Source of the DNA: Candidatus Blautia faecipullorum
GTDB taxonomy: Bacteria > Bacillota > Clostridia > Lachnospirales > Lachnospiraceae
Length of the DNA stretch: 38,118 bases
Reading direction: 5' to 3'
Assembly: GCA_019115125.1 (NCBI GenBank)
Contig: DXEG01000018.1
Span: 1 to 38,118, forward strand
Below are positions 16,773 through 24,445 of this stretch, piece after piece. Below the pieces are notes generated by a model. The model saw only the letters and a list, made by a program, of their open reading frames with translations. It had not been told where the DNA came from and made no database searches. A program made the translations under genes and the position numbers. Positions within the stretch are counted from its first letter, which is position 1; every line of letters begins with the position of its first letter.

Positions 16773-18101
16773 CTACTTTGCTGCAATTATGATGTAGCGG
16801 TCTGTCACTTCAGTTACTTTTCCGCAGATAGACGCGTGGATGCCGACGCTGAGACCGTCAGCCGGCTTCGCGATCATCTGTCCTCTGGTTACTTCATCGC
16901 CTGTTTTCACAATTGCCTGTGCCGGAGCGCCGATGTGCTGGCTTAAAAGGATTTTTACCTTTGAAACAGGAACCAGAGTTTCGTCCATGGGCGCGTCCTC
17001 ATCATATTTTGTCAGTCCCAGACGGGCCATCAGACGTTCCTCCGGAACCTTTCGGTATTCTCTGGAAGGCTGTACCGGTTTCGGCTGTACTCCCTGAGGG
17101 GGCCTTACTCCCGCTTTTCGAAGCCCGCCCTTCATATCTGCCAGAAGCGTTCTGGGCGCCAGGCTCTGAGGACAGGAATACATCTCGCAGACACCGCAGG
17201 AGCTGCAGAAATGAGAATCCAGATAAGGATTCAGGTCTCTGAAATCTCCGTTGGCCGCCGCTCTCATAAACAGCGCCGGATCAATAGGATGTCCCAGATT
17301 ATTTCTCGGACAGAGATCCGTACAGGTGTTGCACTGGCAGCAGATGGACGCTGCCCTTTTTAAATCTATGGAAGAAGTTCTCTGCTTCTTCATAACAATG
17401 ACATGATCCGTCGGAAGGACCAAAACCGCGTTCGTCGTTTTTGTCACAGGCTCCGAACCGCTTCCAATACGTCCCATCATAGGGCCGCCTACAAAATAAA
17501 CGGCGTCTTTGACCGTAACGTCTCCCGCCTGGGCGACAACCTCGTCAAGGGTACAGCCAATAGGTACCCGGACGGTTACCGGATTGCTCACTTCCGCCAC
17601 AACAGACACATACTTGTCTGTTACAGGCTTCTGCTTTTCCACTGCCCGGTATACATTATAGATGGTCTCCACGTTAAACACGATGACGCCCTGTTCGATC
17701 GGCAGTCCGCCGGGTCTTACCACACGTCCGGTAGCCTCATAGATCAGAACCACCTCGTCTCCCATGGGATAAACCTCATCCAGGAGATGGATCCGCATAC
17801 CCGGAAATTCTTCAATATGCTGCTGCAGCGCTTTCACTGTCTGCACATAAGATTTCTTGATTCCGATAACAGCCTCTGACGCGCCCACTGTCTGAGCGAT
17901 CAGATGGAAGGTTTTCATGATCTCATACGCATGTTTTTCCAGGAGCTGTCTGTGCAGCTTCAGCAGAGGTTCGCACTCCGCGCAGTTCATGAGAATCGTA
18001 TCCGCCTTGTCCGTAAGCTTCGCATAGGTGGGAAAGCCGGCTCCGCCGGCACCGGCTACGCCGCTGTCCTGCATTATTTTCTGTAATTCTTTGATTTCCA
18101 T
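16773..18101 (-). CDS. pduS: RnfC-like flavin/iron-sulfur oxidoreductase PduS
   Basis: This 442-residue protein resembles PduS (451), a shell-associated electron carrier thought to reduce cobalamin. It starts with GVAGAGGAGFPTYAKL, the FMN/NADH-binding start of RnfC-like proteins. It carries two ferredoxin-like clusters: C254, C257, C260, C264 and C299, C302, C305, C310. A C-terminal SLBB/barrel-like segment follows. The ATG at 18101 is selected because the protein then begins as the family does and follows the pduN stop by four bases. The frame extends 51 codons upstream into pduN without homology. Confidence 0.93.
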   Translation of the reverse strand: MEIKELQKIMQDSGVAGAGGAGFPTYAKLTDKADTILMNCAECEPLLKLHRQLLEKHAYEIMKTFHLIAQTVGASEAVIGIKKSYVQTVKALQQHIEEFPGMRIHLLDEVYPMGDEVVLIYEATGRVVRPGGLPIEQGVIVFNVETIYNVYRAVEKQKPVTDKYVSVVAEVSNPVTVRVPIGCTLDEVVAQAGDVTVKDAVYFVGGPMMGRIGSGSEPVTKTTNAVLVLPTDHVIVMKKQRTSSIDLKRAASICCQCNTCTDLCPRNNLGHPIDPALFMRAAANGDFRDLNPYLDSHFCSSCGVCEMYSCPQSLAPRTLLADMKGGLRKAGVRPPQGVQPKPVQPSREYRKVPEERLMARLGLTKYDEDAPMDETLVPVSKVKILLSQHIGAPAQAIVKTGDEVTRGQMIAKPADGLSVGIHASICGKVTEVTDRYIIIAAK

Positions 18102-18105
18102 GGCG

Positions 18106-18372
18106 TTACTCCAATCCCGCACCGTCATCAATGATTCCCACAATGGCCGCATCGATAGGTGCTGTTTCTTCGCCGCAGCCAATTCTCGCTGCGCTTCCTT
18201 GTGCCACCAACACATATTCGCCGATTCCCGCGCCGATGATATCGATAGCGACAATCTGGCTGAGTTCCGACTTCATATGATGCACCGGCTCCACAATCAT
18301 AAATTTCTGTCCGATTAATTTTTCACTTTTCCGCGTGGAAACCACGCTTCCAACCACTTTTCCTACAATCAT
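18106..18372 (-). CDS. pduN: Microcompartment vertex pentamer protein, PduN/EutN type
   Basis: This 88-residue BMC-P protein forms the pentamers that cap the vertices of the shell. MIVGKVVGSVVSTRKSEKLIGQKFMIVE and AIDIIGAGIGEYVLVAQGSA are classic EutN/CcmL motifs. ATG at 18372 follows GGAGG by six bases. Only one vertex gene is present, as in most propanediol loci. Confidence 0.94.
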   Translation of the reverse strand: MIVGKVVGSVVSTRKSEKLIGQKFMIVEPVHHMKSELSQIVAIDIIGAGIGEYVLVAQGSAARIGCGEETAPIDAAIVGIIDDGAGLE

Positions 18373-18444
18373 GTGAGCCTCCGCAAATTTTTCTTAAATC
18401 CTCCGATGCCGGTGGCGTCTGCCACCGGCTTTGCTGGAGGAATA

Positions 18445-19089
18445 TTATTTAATGATAGTAACTGTATTGCCTGTGGCAATCTGCGCCGCATTCGCCTCAT
18501 CTGTGTCGATGTGCATCTCCAGCGTAAAGCTGTCGTCCACGCGGATCTTCACATGATTAAAGATGGTTCCGCGCTCATTGTCCGCTTTTACGGAAACAAT
18601 ATCGCCGTCCTTTACGCCTGCGGCCTGGGCGTCCTTCGGAGACATGTGGATGTGGCGCATAGCCACGATACATCCCTCTTTCAGATAAAGAGCGCCCTTG
18701 GGTCCCACAATAGCAATCGGAGCGCTGCCCTTGATATCGCCGGACTCCCGAACCGGAACCTTCATTCCCAGCTTAATGGCATCTGTCGCGGAAACCTCTA
18801 CCTGGGAATCCTTGCGGACCGGTCCTAAAATTCTTACGTTCTCAATGGCGCGGAGCTTCAGGCCCACAATGGTGACTGTCTCATTTGAGGCAAACTGTCC
18901 GCCCATCAGCTCTTTTTTCTTAGTGAGCTGATATCCCGGGCCGAATAAAGCTTCCACATGCTCCTGCGTCAGGTGAATATGTCTCGCGGAAACTCCTATG
19001 GGAACCATAAAGCCGCCGCTCTTCTTTTCACTCTGATTAATGGCTTCGATCACCATTTTTGTGATCAGTTCTATATTTTTTGTTTCCAA
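18445..19089 (-). CDS. pduL: Phosphotransacylase PduL with targeting peptide
   Basis: PduL converts propionyl-CoA to propionyl-phosphate and recycles CoA inside the shell. The 214-residue protein has two zinc-site motifs, SARHIHLT (H37, H39) and MRHIHMS (H146, H148), plus HIDTDEANAAQI near the C-terminus. Residues 1-20 (NIELITKMVIEAINQ) form a short amphipathic helix separated from the catalytic domain, as in microcompartment-targeted PduL. The start codon is TTG at 19089, with GCAGGTG upstream. It lies between the shell genes and pduN. Confidence 0.95.
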   Translation of the reverse strand: METKNIELITKMVIEAINQSEKKSGGFMVPIGVSARHIHLTQEHVEALFGPGYQLTKKKELMGGQFASNETVTIVGLKLRAIENVRILGPVRKDSQVEVSATDAIKLGMKVPVRESGDIKGSAPIAIVGPKGALYLKEGCIVAMRHIHMSPKDAQAAGVKDGDIVSVKADNERGTIFNHVKIRVDDSFTLEMHIDTDEANAAQIATGNTVTIIK

Positions 19090-19141
19090 GAATACACCTG
19101 CTTCCTGTTTGGACTTTAAAAAGATCCGGTGAAATCACCCT

Positions 19142-19420
19142 TTATTTAATAACCGGCAGGATTTTTTCTACGTCTGTGTGCGGTCTCGGGATCACATGTG
19201 TCGCAACCAGCTCGCCCAGTCTGGACGCTGCCGCGCTTCCGCTCTCTACCGCGGATTTAACCGCTCCTACGTCTCCGCGTACCATAACGGTTACCAGTCC
19301 GGAACCGATCTTCTCTGTTCCTACAAGAACAACGTTCGCTGCCTTGCACATCTGGTCCGCTGCCTCAATAGCTGCTGTAAGTCCTCTGGTTTCTACCATT
19401 CCTAAAGCTTCCTGTGTCAT
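19142..19420 (-). CDS. Microcompartment shell hexamer protein, PduA/PduJ type
   Basis: This 92-residue single-domain BMC-H protein carries [39 protein letters not shown] and [15 protein letters not shown]. It should form hexameric shell tiles with central pores for propanediol-type metabolites. The ATG at 19420 follows AAGGAGG; an upstream in-frame start lies in the neighbouring gene and is rejected. It is almost the same protein as the one at 19826-20101 (about ten differences), a recent duplicate. Confidence 0.95.
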   Translation of the reverse strand: MTQEALGMVETRGLTAAIEAADQMCKAANVVLVGTEKIGSGLVTVMVRGDVGAVKSAVESGSAAASRLGELVATHVIPRPHTDVEKILPVIK

Positions 19421-19473
19421 TATTTTTTCCTCCTTATAAAACTGAATTATTGAAAATTGGGATTTTCCCGGTT

Positions 19474-19800
19474 TTACTGTTCCGACGGTCCGGCGTCTTC
19501 CGCCGTATCCGCGTTTTTCTTCCATCGGCTTGCACTGAGCTCCACGATCTTCACGATTTCCTCGTGGGGACGTGCAATTACTGCATAACTCGCCGGTTTC
19601 TTAATTGCTTTGGCCGCCGCCGTTTCCACTGCTTCTGTGACAGCCGATACATCACCCTGTACAATTAGAGTTACCAGTCGTCCGCCCAGCTTACGTTCCC
19701 ATGACGCCAGCTCAACGTCTGCAGTTTTACACATAATGTCCAGCGCGTCCAACGCCGCCACAACACCTGTGATCTCTATAAAACCATATGCTTTATTCAT
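19474..19800 (-). CDS. Divergent microcompartment shell hexamer protein with acidic tail
   Basis: A single BMC domain ([54 protein letters not shown]) is followed by an extra 18-residue polar, acidic tail ([16 protein letters not shown]). It differs clearly from the PduA/PduJ-like genes on either side. It lacks the GSG pore motif, with KLGGRL instead, so its pore should select differently. AAGGAG lies eight bases before the ATG at 19800. The tail could bind cargo; this is inference. Confidence 0.9.
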   Translation of the reverse strand: MNKAYGFIEITGVVAALDALDIMCKTADVELASWERKLGGRLVTLIVQGDVSAVTEAVETAAAKAIKKPASYAVIARPHEEIVKIVELSASRWKKNADTAEDAGPSEQ

Positions 19801-19825
19801 GAGCGAACTCCTTATTGCCTATTTA

Positions 19826-20101
19826 TCAGATGGAGGGCAGGATTTTTTCCACATCATTGTGCGGTCTCGGGATTACGTGTGTCGCAACCAGCTCGCCCAG
19901 TCTGGACGCCGCCGTGCTTCCGCTCTCCACCGCTGCCTTTACAGCTCCAACATCACCGCGCACCATAACGGTTACCAGTCCGGAACCGATCTTCTCTGTT
20001 CCTACAAGAGTAACCTCCGCTGCCTTTGTCATCGCGTCCGCTGCCTCGATCGCCGCGGTCAGTCCTCTGGTTTCTACCATTCCTAAAGCTTCCTGTGCCA
20101 T
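19826..20101 (-). CDS. Microcompartment shell hexamer protein, PduA/PduJ type
   Basis: This 91-residue BMC-H protein has [39 protein letters not shown] and [17 protein letters not shown]. Relative to its near-twin at 19142-19420, the changes cluster around residues 23-30 (AMTKAAEVT against QMCKAANVV) and the extreme ends. The pore segment KIGSG is unchanged. GGAGG precedes the ATG. It is probably one of the two bulk shell tiles. Confidence 0.95.
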   Translation of the reverse strand: MAQEALGMVETRGLTAAIEAADAMTKAAEVTLVGTEKIGSGLVTVMVRGDVGAVKAAVESGSTAASRLGELVATHVIPRPHNDVEKILPSI

Positions 20102-20162
20102 AATTCATTCCTCCTGAATGTTTTGTAAATTTAGAAAGTTTATATGCCAAGGATATGACCCG

Positions 20163-20477
20163 TCAGTCTTTATCCAAAGCGCTGATTTTCAACATTTTCC
20201 TCGTTCCCTCCTCGGGGTTGGGAATCACATAATGCTGTACCACGCCAGTCATCCGGTCCGCCACTTCCATTCCGGCCTCGACGGCTGCCGTCACATCCGT
20301 CACACTGCCCCGGAATTTAATGCATACCAGAAGCGGTACTGGCAGGCTGTCGGCATTTGCCGGCTTGTTCTTGTCAAATACCTCCAGGCGTACGTTCGCC
20401 GCCTTGCAGCCCGCGTCTGCCGCTACAAAGGCTGTAGCCAGCCCAAACACTTCCAGAATTCCTACAGCGTCTGCCAT
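20163..20477 (-). CDS. BMC-H shell protein with an extended loop
   Basis: This 104-residue protein keeps the BMC fold signature (AVGILEVFGLATAFVAADAG at the start, VVQHYVIPNPEEGTRKML at the end). Between strands it has a Pro/Asp/Asn-rich insertion at about residues 34-47 (FDKNKPANADSLPVP), just before the pore-side strand. The usual GSG pore loop is replaced by KFRGSVTD. It may be a minor tile or cap with a modified pore. AAGGAG precedes its ATG. It is the first of four consecutive shell genes. Confidence 0.87.
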   Translation of the reverse strand: MADAVGILEVFGLATAFVAADAGCKAANVRLEVFDKNKPANADSLPVPLLVCIKFRGSVTDVTAAVEAGMEVADRMTGVVQHYVIPNPEEGTRKMLKISALDKD

Positions 20478-20503
20478 TTTGCTTCTCCTTTATCCGCTCC
20501 GGA

Positions 20504-21727
20504 TTATTTGTTTATGATCGCGATCTTCAGTCCTGTCATCGCAAGATTTGTTTCATGAGCCTCGTTGATCTCCTCCAGAGGATATCTGTGGGTGATCAGT
20601 TCGGAAATCGGAAGTCCGATGGCCTTCGCTCTCTTGAGGAAATCAAAGGTAGTCGCGTAATCTCTCAGGTTGTATACCCAGGAGCCCACAAGGTTGATCT
20701 CCTTCGCGCAGAGATCAAAATGCGGGTTGATGGTGGCGTCTCCGCCGTTGATAAAGAATCCCAGCTCGCAGAGGCCGCCGCCGTTGCGGATAAATTTGTA
20801 AATATTGGCGTGAGCCTTGGGATTTCCTGTGCACTGGAAGGCGAAATCCGCAAGGTGTCCGTCCTGGGCCTCCTTTACCGCGTTTGTCAGCGCTTCAATC
20901 CCCTGATGGTTCATAAAGTTTACAGTTGTACTAGCTCCCATCTTCTTCGCTATTTCAAGACGTTTTTCATTTCCGTCTACCGCGCAGATATTTTCCACAC
21001 CCATAGTATGGAGAACAGCGATGCAGATCAGTCCGATGGGGCCGCAGCCCTGAACAACCACTCTGCTGTTGAACTTCAGAATTCCTGTGGTCTTCGCTCT
21101 CTCTACCGCGTGTACCAGCACGGCGCAGGGCTCGATGAGGATTCGGGAATCCAGATCCAGATCGCTTACGTTAAAGAATGTGGAGCCGAATTTTCCGCCT
21201 CTGATAAATATGTAATCCGCGAACCAGCCGTTGAATTTTACGTCGTCGTCCGGAAGAAGTCCGTAAACATCGGCTCCGCCTACGTTTTTCTTATTGAGGT
21301 CGAACATGGTGATCTCCGGGTCGTCCTTAAAAATCATGCAGGTAACGATCTTGTCGCCGATTTTCACCGGTTTTCCGGCGGAGTCAACCTTCACGTTCTT
21401 GCCCATAGCAACGATCTCGCCGGTCCCCTCGTGTCCGAGGACTACGGGAATCAGGCCGAAGGGGTCATTTTTGTACTCGTGAGCGTCCGTTCCGCAGACG
21501 CCGCATCCTTCTACCTTAACGAGCATATCGTCGTCTCCCACTTCCGGAAGAGGATACTCTCTGATTTCATAATGCTTCTTTTCTGTCAGCATTGCAACTC
21601 TTGCTGTTTTCGGAATTCCGCCGGACACTGCCGGAGCCGGAGCCGCGGAAGCTGCCGGAGCGTTTCCTGTCATTCCGGAAAGAACCTGCTTCACAATTTC
21701 TTCGATGTTAATATTATTCATATCCAT
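20504..21727 (-). CDS. Zinc-type alcohol dehydrogenase with N-terminal targeting peptide
   Basis: Residues 1-20 (NINIEEIVKQVLSGM) form an amphipathic targeting-like helix, then an Ala/Pro linker (APAASAAPAPAV). A medium-chain dehydrogenase follows from about residue 40. Catalytic zinc motifs CGVCGTDAHEY and GHEGTGEIV are present, and the Rossmann motif is VVQGCGPIGLICIAV. The usual four-cysteine structural zinc lobe is missing; an Asp/Gly-rich insertion (about FKDDPEITMFDLNKKN) stands there. An equivalent gene follows the aldehyde dehydrogenase in glycyl-radical fucose loci. It may reduce lactaldehyde or propionaldehyde; sequence does not decide. Confidence 0.87.
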   Translation of the reverse strand: MDMNNINIEEIVKQVLSGMTGNAPAASAAPAPAVSGGIPKTARVAMLTEKKHYEIREYPLPEVGDDDMLVKVEGCGVCGTDAHEYKNDPFGLIPVVLGHEGTGEIVAMGKNVKVDSAGKPVKIGDKIVTCMIFKDDPEITMFDLNKKNVGGADVYGLLPDDDVKFNGWFADYIFIRGGKFGSTFFNVSDLDLDSRILIEPCAVLVHAVERAKTTGILKFNSRVVVQGCGPIGLICIAVLHTMGVENICAVDGNEKRLEIAKKMGASTTVNFMNHQGIEALTNAVKEAQDGHLADFAFQCTGNPKAHANIYKFIRNGGGLCELGFFINGGDATINPHFDLCAKEINLVGSWVYNLRDYATTFDFLKRAKAIGLPISELITHRYPLEEINEAHETNLAMTGLKIAIINK

Positions 21728-21744
21728 TGTTTATGTCCTCCTGA

Positions 21745-23133
21745 TCAACGAATGCAGAGGCTGTCAGACATTACGCAGCGTCTTCTCTTGGTGAAGGTGC
21801 TGGCGCTTGTCAGGCCCTCGCCTGTACGGCTTGCAATCGTAAAGGTGCAGTAGCCTTCGCCGCCGAATCCCAGCGCCGCGTAGGACGGGGCGTTTTTCAC
21901 AAGGATCGCCGTGTCGATGGCTTTTGCGTATTTGGTGATATTGTCAATGTTCTTGGAATGGATGTGCGCGGAATGACGGTTGCCGTGCTCAAGCCATACA
22001 GCCTGCTCCACCGCGTCGTCAAAATCCTTCGCCCTTACAACTCCAAGGATGGGCATCATAAGCTCCTCCGCGATCAGCGGATGCTCCTTCGGCCCCTCGA
22101 ACACAATGCAGCGGATATTTGCCGGGACATTGACGCCGATCATGGAAAGAAGAGTTTTCGCGTCGCGCCCAACGCATTTGCGGTTCAGTCTTCCGTCCTT
22201 CAGAACCACGGATGTGAGCTTGTCCTGCTCCTCTTTTGAAGCCAGATAGCAGTCGTTCTCCGTAACCAGATAATGCATCAGCTCATCCACCACAGAGGAT
22301 ACCGCCACGATCTCCTTCTCCGCGATACATGGAAGATTGTTGTCAAAGGTACATCCGTTTACAATATCCTGAGCCGCCTTGCGCACATCGGCCGTCTCGT
22401 CCACAACTGCCGGCGGATTTCCGGCTCCTGCTCCGATTCCTCTTTTGCCGGAGGAAAGAACTGCCGTTACAACGCCCGGACCGCCTGTGGCGGCGATCAG
22501 CGGGATATCCTTATGCTTCATCATGATATTGCTGGTTTCCAGCGTAGGCTTTTCCACCGTAACCGCGATATTGTCGGGGCCGCCTGCTTCCAGGGAAGCC
22601 TCGTTCAGCAGATTGATGGCGTAAATCGATGTTTTGATCGCCTGGGGATGGGGATTGAACACAACCGTGTTTCCTCCCGCCAGCATACCGATGGTGTTGC
22701 AGAGGATGGTCTCGCTGGGATTGGTGCACGGGGTGATCGCGCCGATCACTCCGAAGGGGCCCATCTCGATCAGAGTAAGTCCTCTGTCTCCCGACCATGC
22801 CGTCGTGGTGATATCCTCAGTACCGGGAGTCTTGTCAGCCACAAGATGATGCTTCAGGATCTTGTCTCCCACATTTCCCATTCCGGTTTCGTCTACGCCC
22901 ATACGCGCCAGAACCTCAGCGTTTTCTCTGATCTTCTGACGAATGAGGGTAATGATCTTTTCTCTCTGGTCCATGGACATTTTTTTGACGGTCTGTTCCG
23001 CTTTTTTCGCGGCCTCGATCGCATCATTCATATCCTTGAAAATACCATGTTTTCCGGCCGGAGCTTCCGCAATCTGCATTTTTGCCATAACTTCCTGTAC
23101 AATTTCCTGTACCATGTTCTCACTTATTGGCAT
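21745..23133 (-). CDS. pduP: CoA-acylating propionaldehyde dehydrogenase
   Basis: PduP oxidises propionaldehyde with CoA and NAD+ to propionyl-CoA inside the shell. The 462-residue protein (PduP 464) has the family motifs ITPCTNPSETILCNTIGMLA and GAGNPPAVVDETAD, and the catalytic cysteine segment NGCTFDNNLPCIAEKE. The first 18 residues (ISENMVQEIVQEVMAKM) are the encapsulation peptide known from Salmonella PduP. The ATG at 23133 is chosen for its AAGGAGG site and because the peptide then starts as in homologues. It follows fucA closely. Confidence 0.95.
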   Translation of the reverse strand: MPISENMVQEIVQEVMAKMQIAEAPAGKHGIFKDMNDAIEAAKKAEQTVKKMSMDQREKIITLIRQKIRENAEVLARMGVDETGMGNVGDKILKHHLVADKTPGTEDITTTAWSGDRGLTLIEMGPFGVIGAITPCTNPSETILCNTIGMLAGGNTVVFNPHPQAIKTSIYAINLLNEASLEAGGPDNIAVTVEKPTLETSNIMMKHKDIPLIAATGGPGVVTAVLSSGKRGIGAGAGNPPAVVDETADVRKAAQDIVNGCTFDNNLPCIAEKEIVAVSSVVDELMHYLVTENDCYLASKEEQDKLTSVVLKDGRLNRKCVGRDAKTLLSMIGVNVPANIRCIVFEGPKEHPLIAEELMMPILGVVRAKDFDDAVEQAVWLEHGNRHSAHIHSKNIDNITKYAKAIDTAILVKNAPSYAALGFGGEGYCTFTIASRTGEGLTSASTFTKRRRCVMSDSLCIR

Positions 23134-23195
23134 GAGATTGTCCTCCTTATATATTTCCGTCAAATATTTCTTCTGTCAAAAATTCCTGTCAGAAA

Positions 23196-24059
23196 TTATT
23201 TCATTCCAAGCTGCGCCATAACCTGTTTGGTGATGTTCGCTACCAGCTCCGCGTCGGCAGACACGTCTTTGCCCGCGGAGCTTCCGCAGCCGTCCTTGCC
23301 CACGAAGTCATACTGATATCCCGGGAACTGCTTGTACTCGTCCGCACACGCGCCGCAGTTATGGCAGTTCTTCTTATCCTTGTTCAGGCAGATGCTTGCG
23401 GGATGTTTGCCAGGCATGCCGAATTTACGGCGGATCGCGTACAGCTTCTCAACGTTCTTCTCATCGAATTCCTTCGGGCCGCCCAGAAGCTTGCTCTGGT
23501 ACAGAAGCTGCGCGTAGAATTCAACAGATTCCATCTTCATGTAAGCCGCGTTCAGATCTGTGGACCAGGTCAGCGCGCCGTGGTTTTCCAGAAGGACAGC
23601 GTCAAAATACGGAAGATATTTTTCCAGGTTGTCCGGAATCTCCATGGTGGAAGGCGTGCCGTACTCCGCGATCGGAACGCATCCAAGAGAAATAACTGCT
23701 TCCGGCATGATCGGCTGGGTCAGCGGGATGCCTGCGATAGCGAAGGATGTCGCATAGATCGGATGCGCGTGAACAACGGATCCTACATCCGGGCGTTTCT
23801 CATACACTCTCATGTGCATTTTGATCTCGGATGACGGCTTGAATCCCGGGTTCGCCTGGATCACTTCGCCCTTCGCGTTTACCTTACAGATAAACTCAGG
23901 CGTCATGAATCCCTTGGATACGCCGGTAGGAGTGCAGAGGAACTCATTGTCGTTGAGCTTTACAGAAATATTTCCGTCGTTTGCAGCTACCATGTTGCGG
24001 TTGTAGATCCTTCTTCCGATGTCGCAAATCTGTTTTTTGATTTCAAATTCGTTTACCAT
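23196..24059 (-). CDS. fucA: L-fuculose-1-phosphate aldolase with Cys cluster and C-terminal targeting peptide
   Basis: This class II aldolase cleaves fuculose-1-phosphate to DHAP and L-lactaldehyde. It has the family motifs NDGNISVKL, SSEIKMHMRVY and the zinc ligands HAHP (H97, H99) and ENHGAL (H160). The catalytic domain ends near residue 215, where E. coli FucA also ends. A further 70 residues follow: a cysteine group (C224, C232, C235, C238; CHNCGAC), a linker, and a terminal amphipathic helix (ELVANITKQVMAQLG) that looks like an encapsulation peptide. The ATG at 24059 has AAGGAGG upstream. It is the first gene of the operon. Confidence 0.93.
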   Translation of the reverse strand: MVNEFEIKKQICDIGRRIYNRNMVAANDGNISVKLNDNEFLCTPTGVSKGFMTPEFICKVNAKGEVIQANPGFKPSSEIKMHMRVYEKRPDVGSVVHAHPIYATSFAIAGIPLTQPIMPEAVISLGCVPIAEYGTPSTMEIPDNLEKYLPYFDAVLLENHGALTWSTDLNAAYMKMESVEFYAQLLYQSKLLGGPKEFDEKNVEKLYAIRRKFGMPGKHPASICLNKDKKNCHNCGACADEYKQFPGYQYDFVGKDGCGSSAGKDVSADAELVANITKQVMAQLGMK

Positions 24060-24107
24060 GCCTTTTTCCTCCTTGAGCATTTTGGTTTCTTTTTTATTTC
24101 TAAGGAG

Positions 24108-24136
24108 ATTTTACTCCTTTCGATCAGGAATGTCAA
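24108..24136 (-). promoter_or_regulatory. Promoter of the fucose microcompartment operon
   Basis: A perfect TTGACA (24131-24136) and TAAAAT (24108-24113) stand 17 bases apart on the minus strand, about 50 bases from fucA. This is the strongest promoter candidate for the 19-gene operon. I saw no intrinsic terminator within the operon. Confidence 0.8.
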
Positions 24137-24145
24137 GAAAATCTT

Positions 24146-24195
24146 GTTGTTTTATGTTGTTTTCGTTGTTTTGCAATTGTGGTTTTTGTTGTTTT
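24146..24195. promoter_or_regulatory. Four GTTGTTTT repeats, candidate DeoR operator
   Basis: Identical 8-mers GTTGTTTT start at 24146, 24156, 24165 and 24188, so the first three recur every 9-10 bases, close to one helical turn. They lie directly upstream of the -35 box of the fucA promoter. DeoR-family operators are often such direct repeats. Assignment to the DeoR protein at 15366-16133 is inference. Confidence 0.6.
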
Positions 24196-24445
24196 TTGAA
24201 ATTATTCAAAATTCTTGCTTTTTATCGGTTGTTTTTGGAGAATTTACGCGGCTCTCCACTTGTTTTAACGCATCTTTCTCTGCCTGCAGTTTCCGCGGTA
24301 TTGACATCCCCGGTTTTCTCTGCCATACTTTTTCTATATAAAAAGTTATCCGGCAATTATCGCGGCAAAGGAAAAGAACATCCGGCAGCCCGGACATCTT
24401 TTTTCCATAAAATAATCTGGAAATATAATTCAAGGAGGCGCTTTC
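24196..24445 (+). promoter_or_regulatory. Promoter and leader of the PHP-domain gene
   Basis: TTGACA (24301-24306), 17 bases, CATACT (24324-24329) faces the PHP gene and leaves a leader of about 110 bases. The leader holds a short GC hairpin (CCGG/CCGG) followed by a T run near 24400, which may attenuate transcription. The first 100 bases of this stretch are AT-rich with no gene. Confidence 0.55.
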
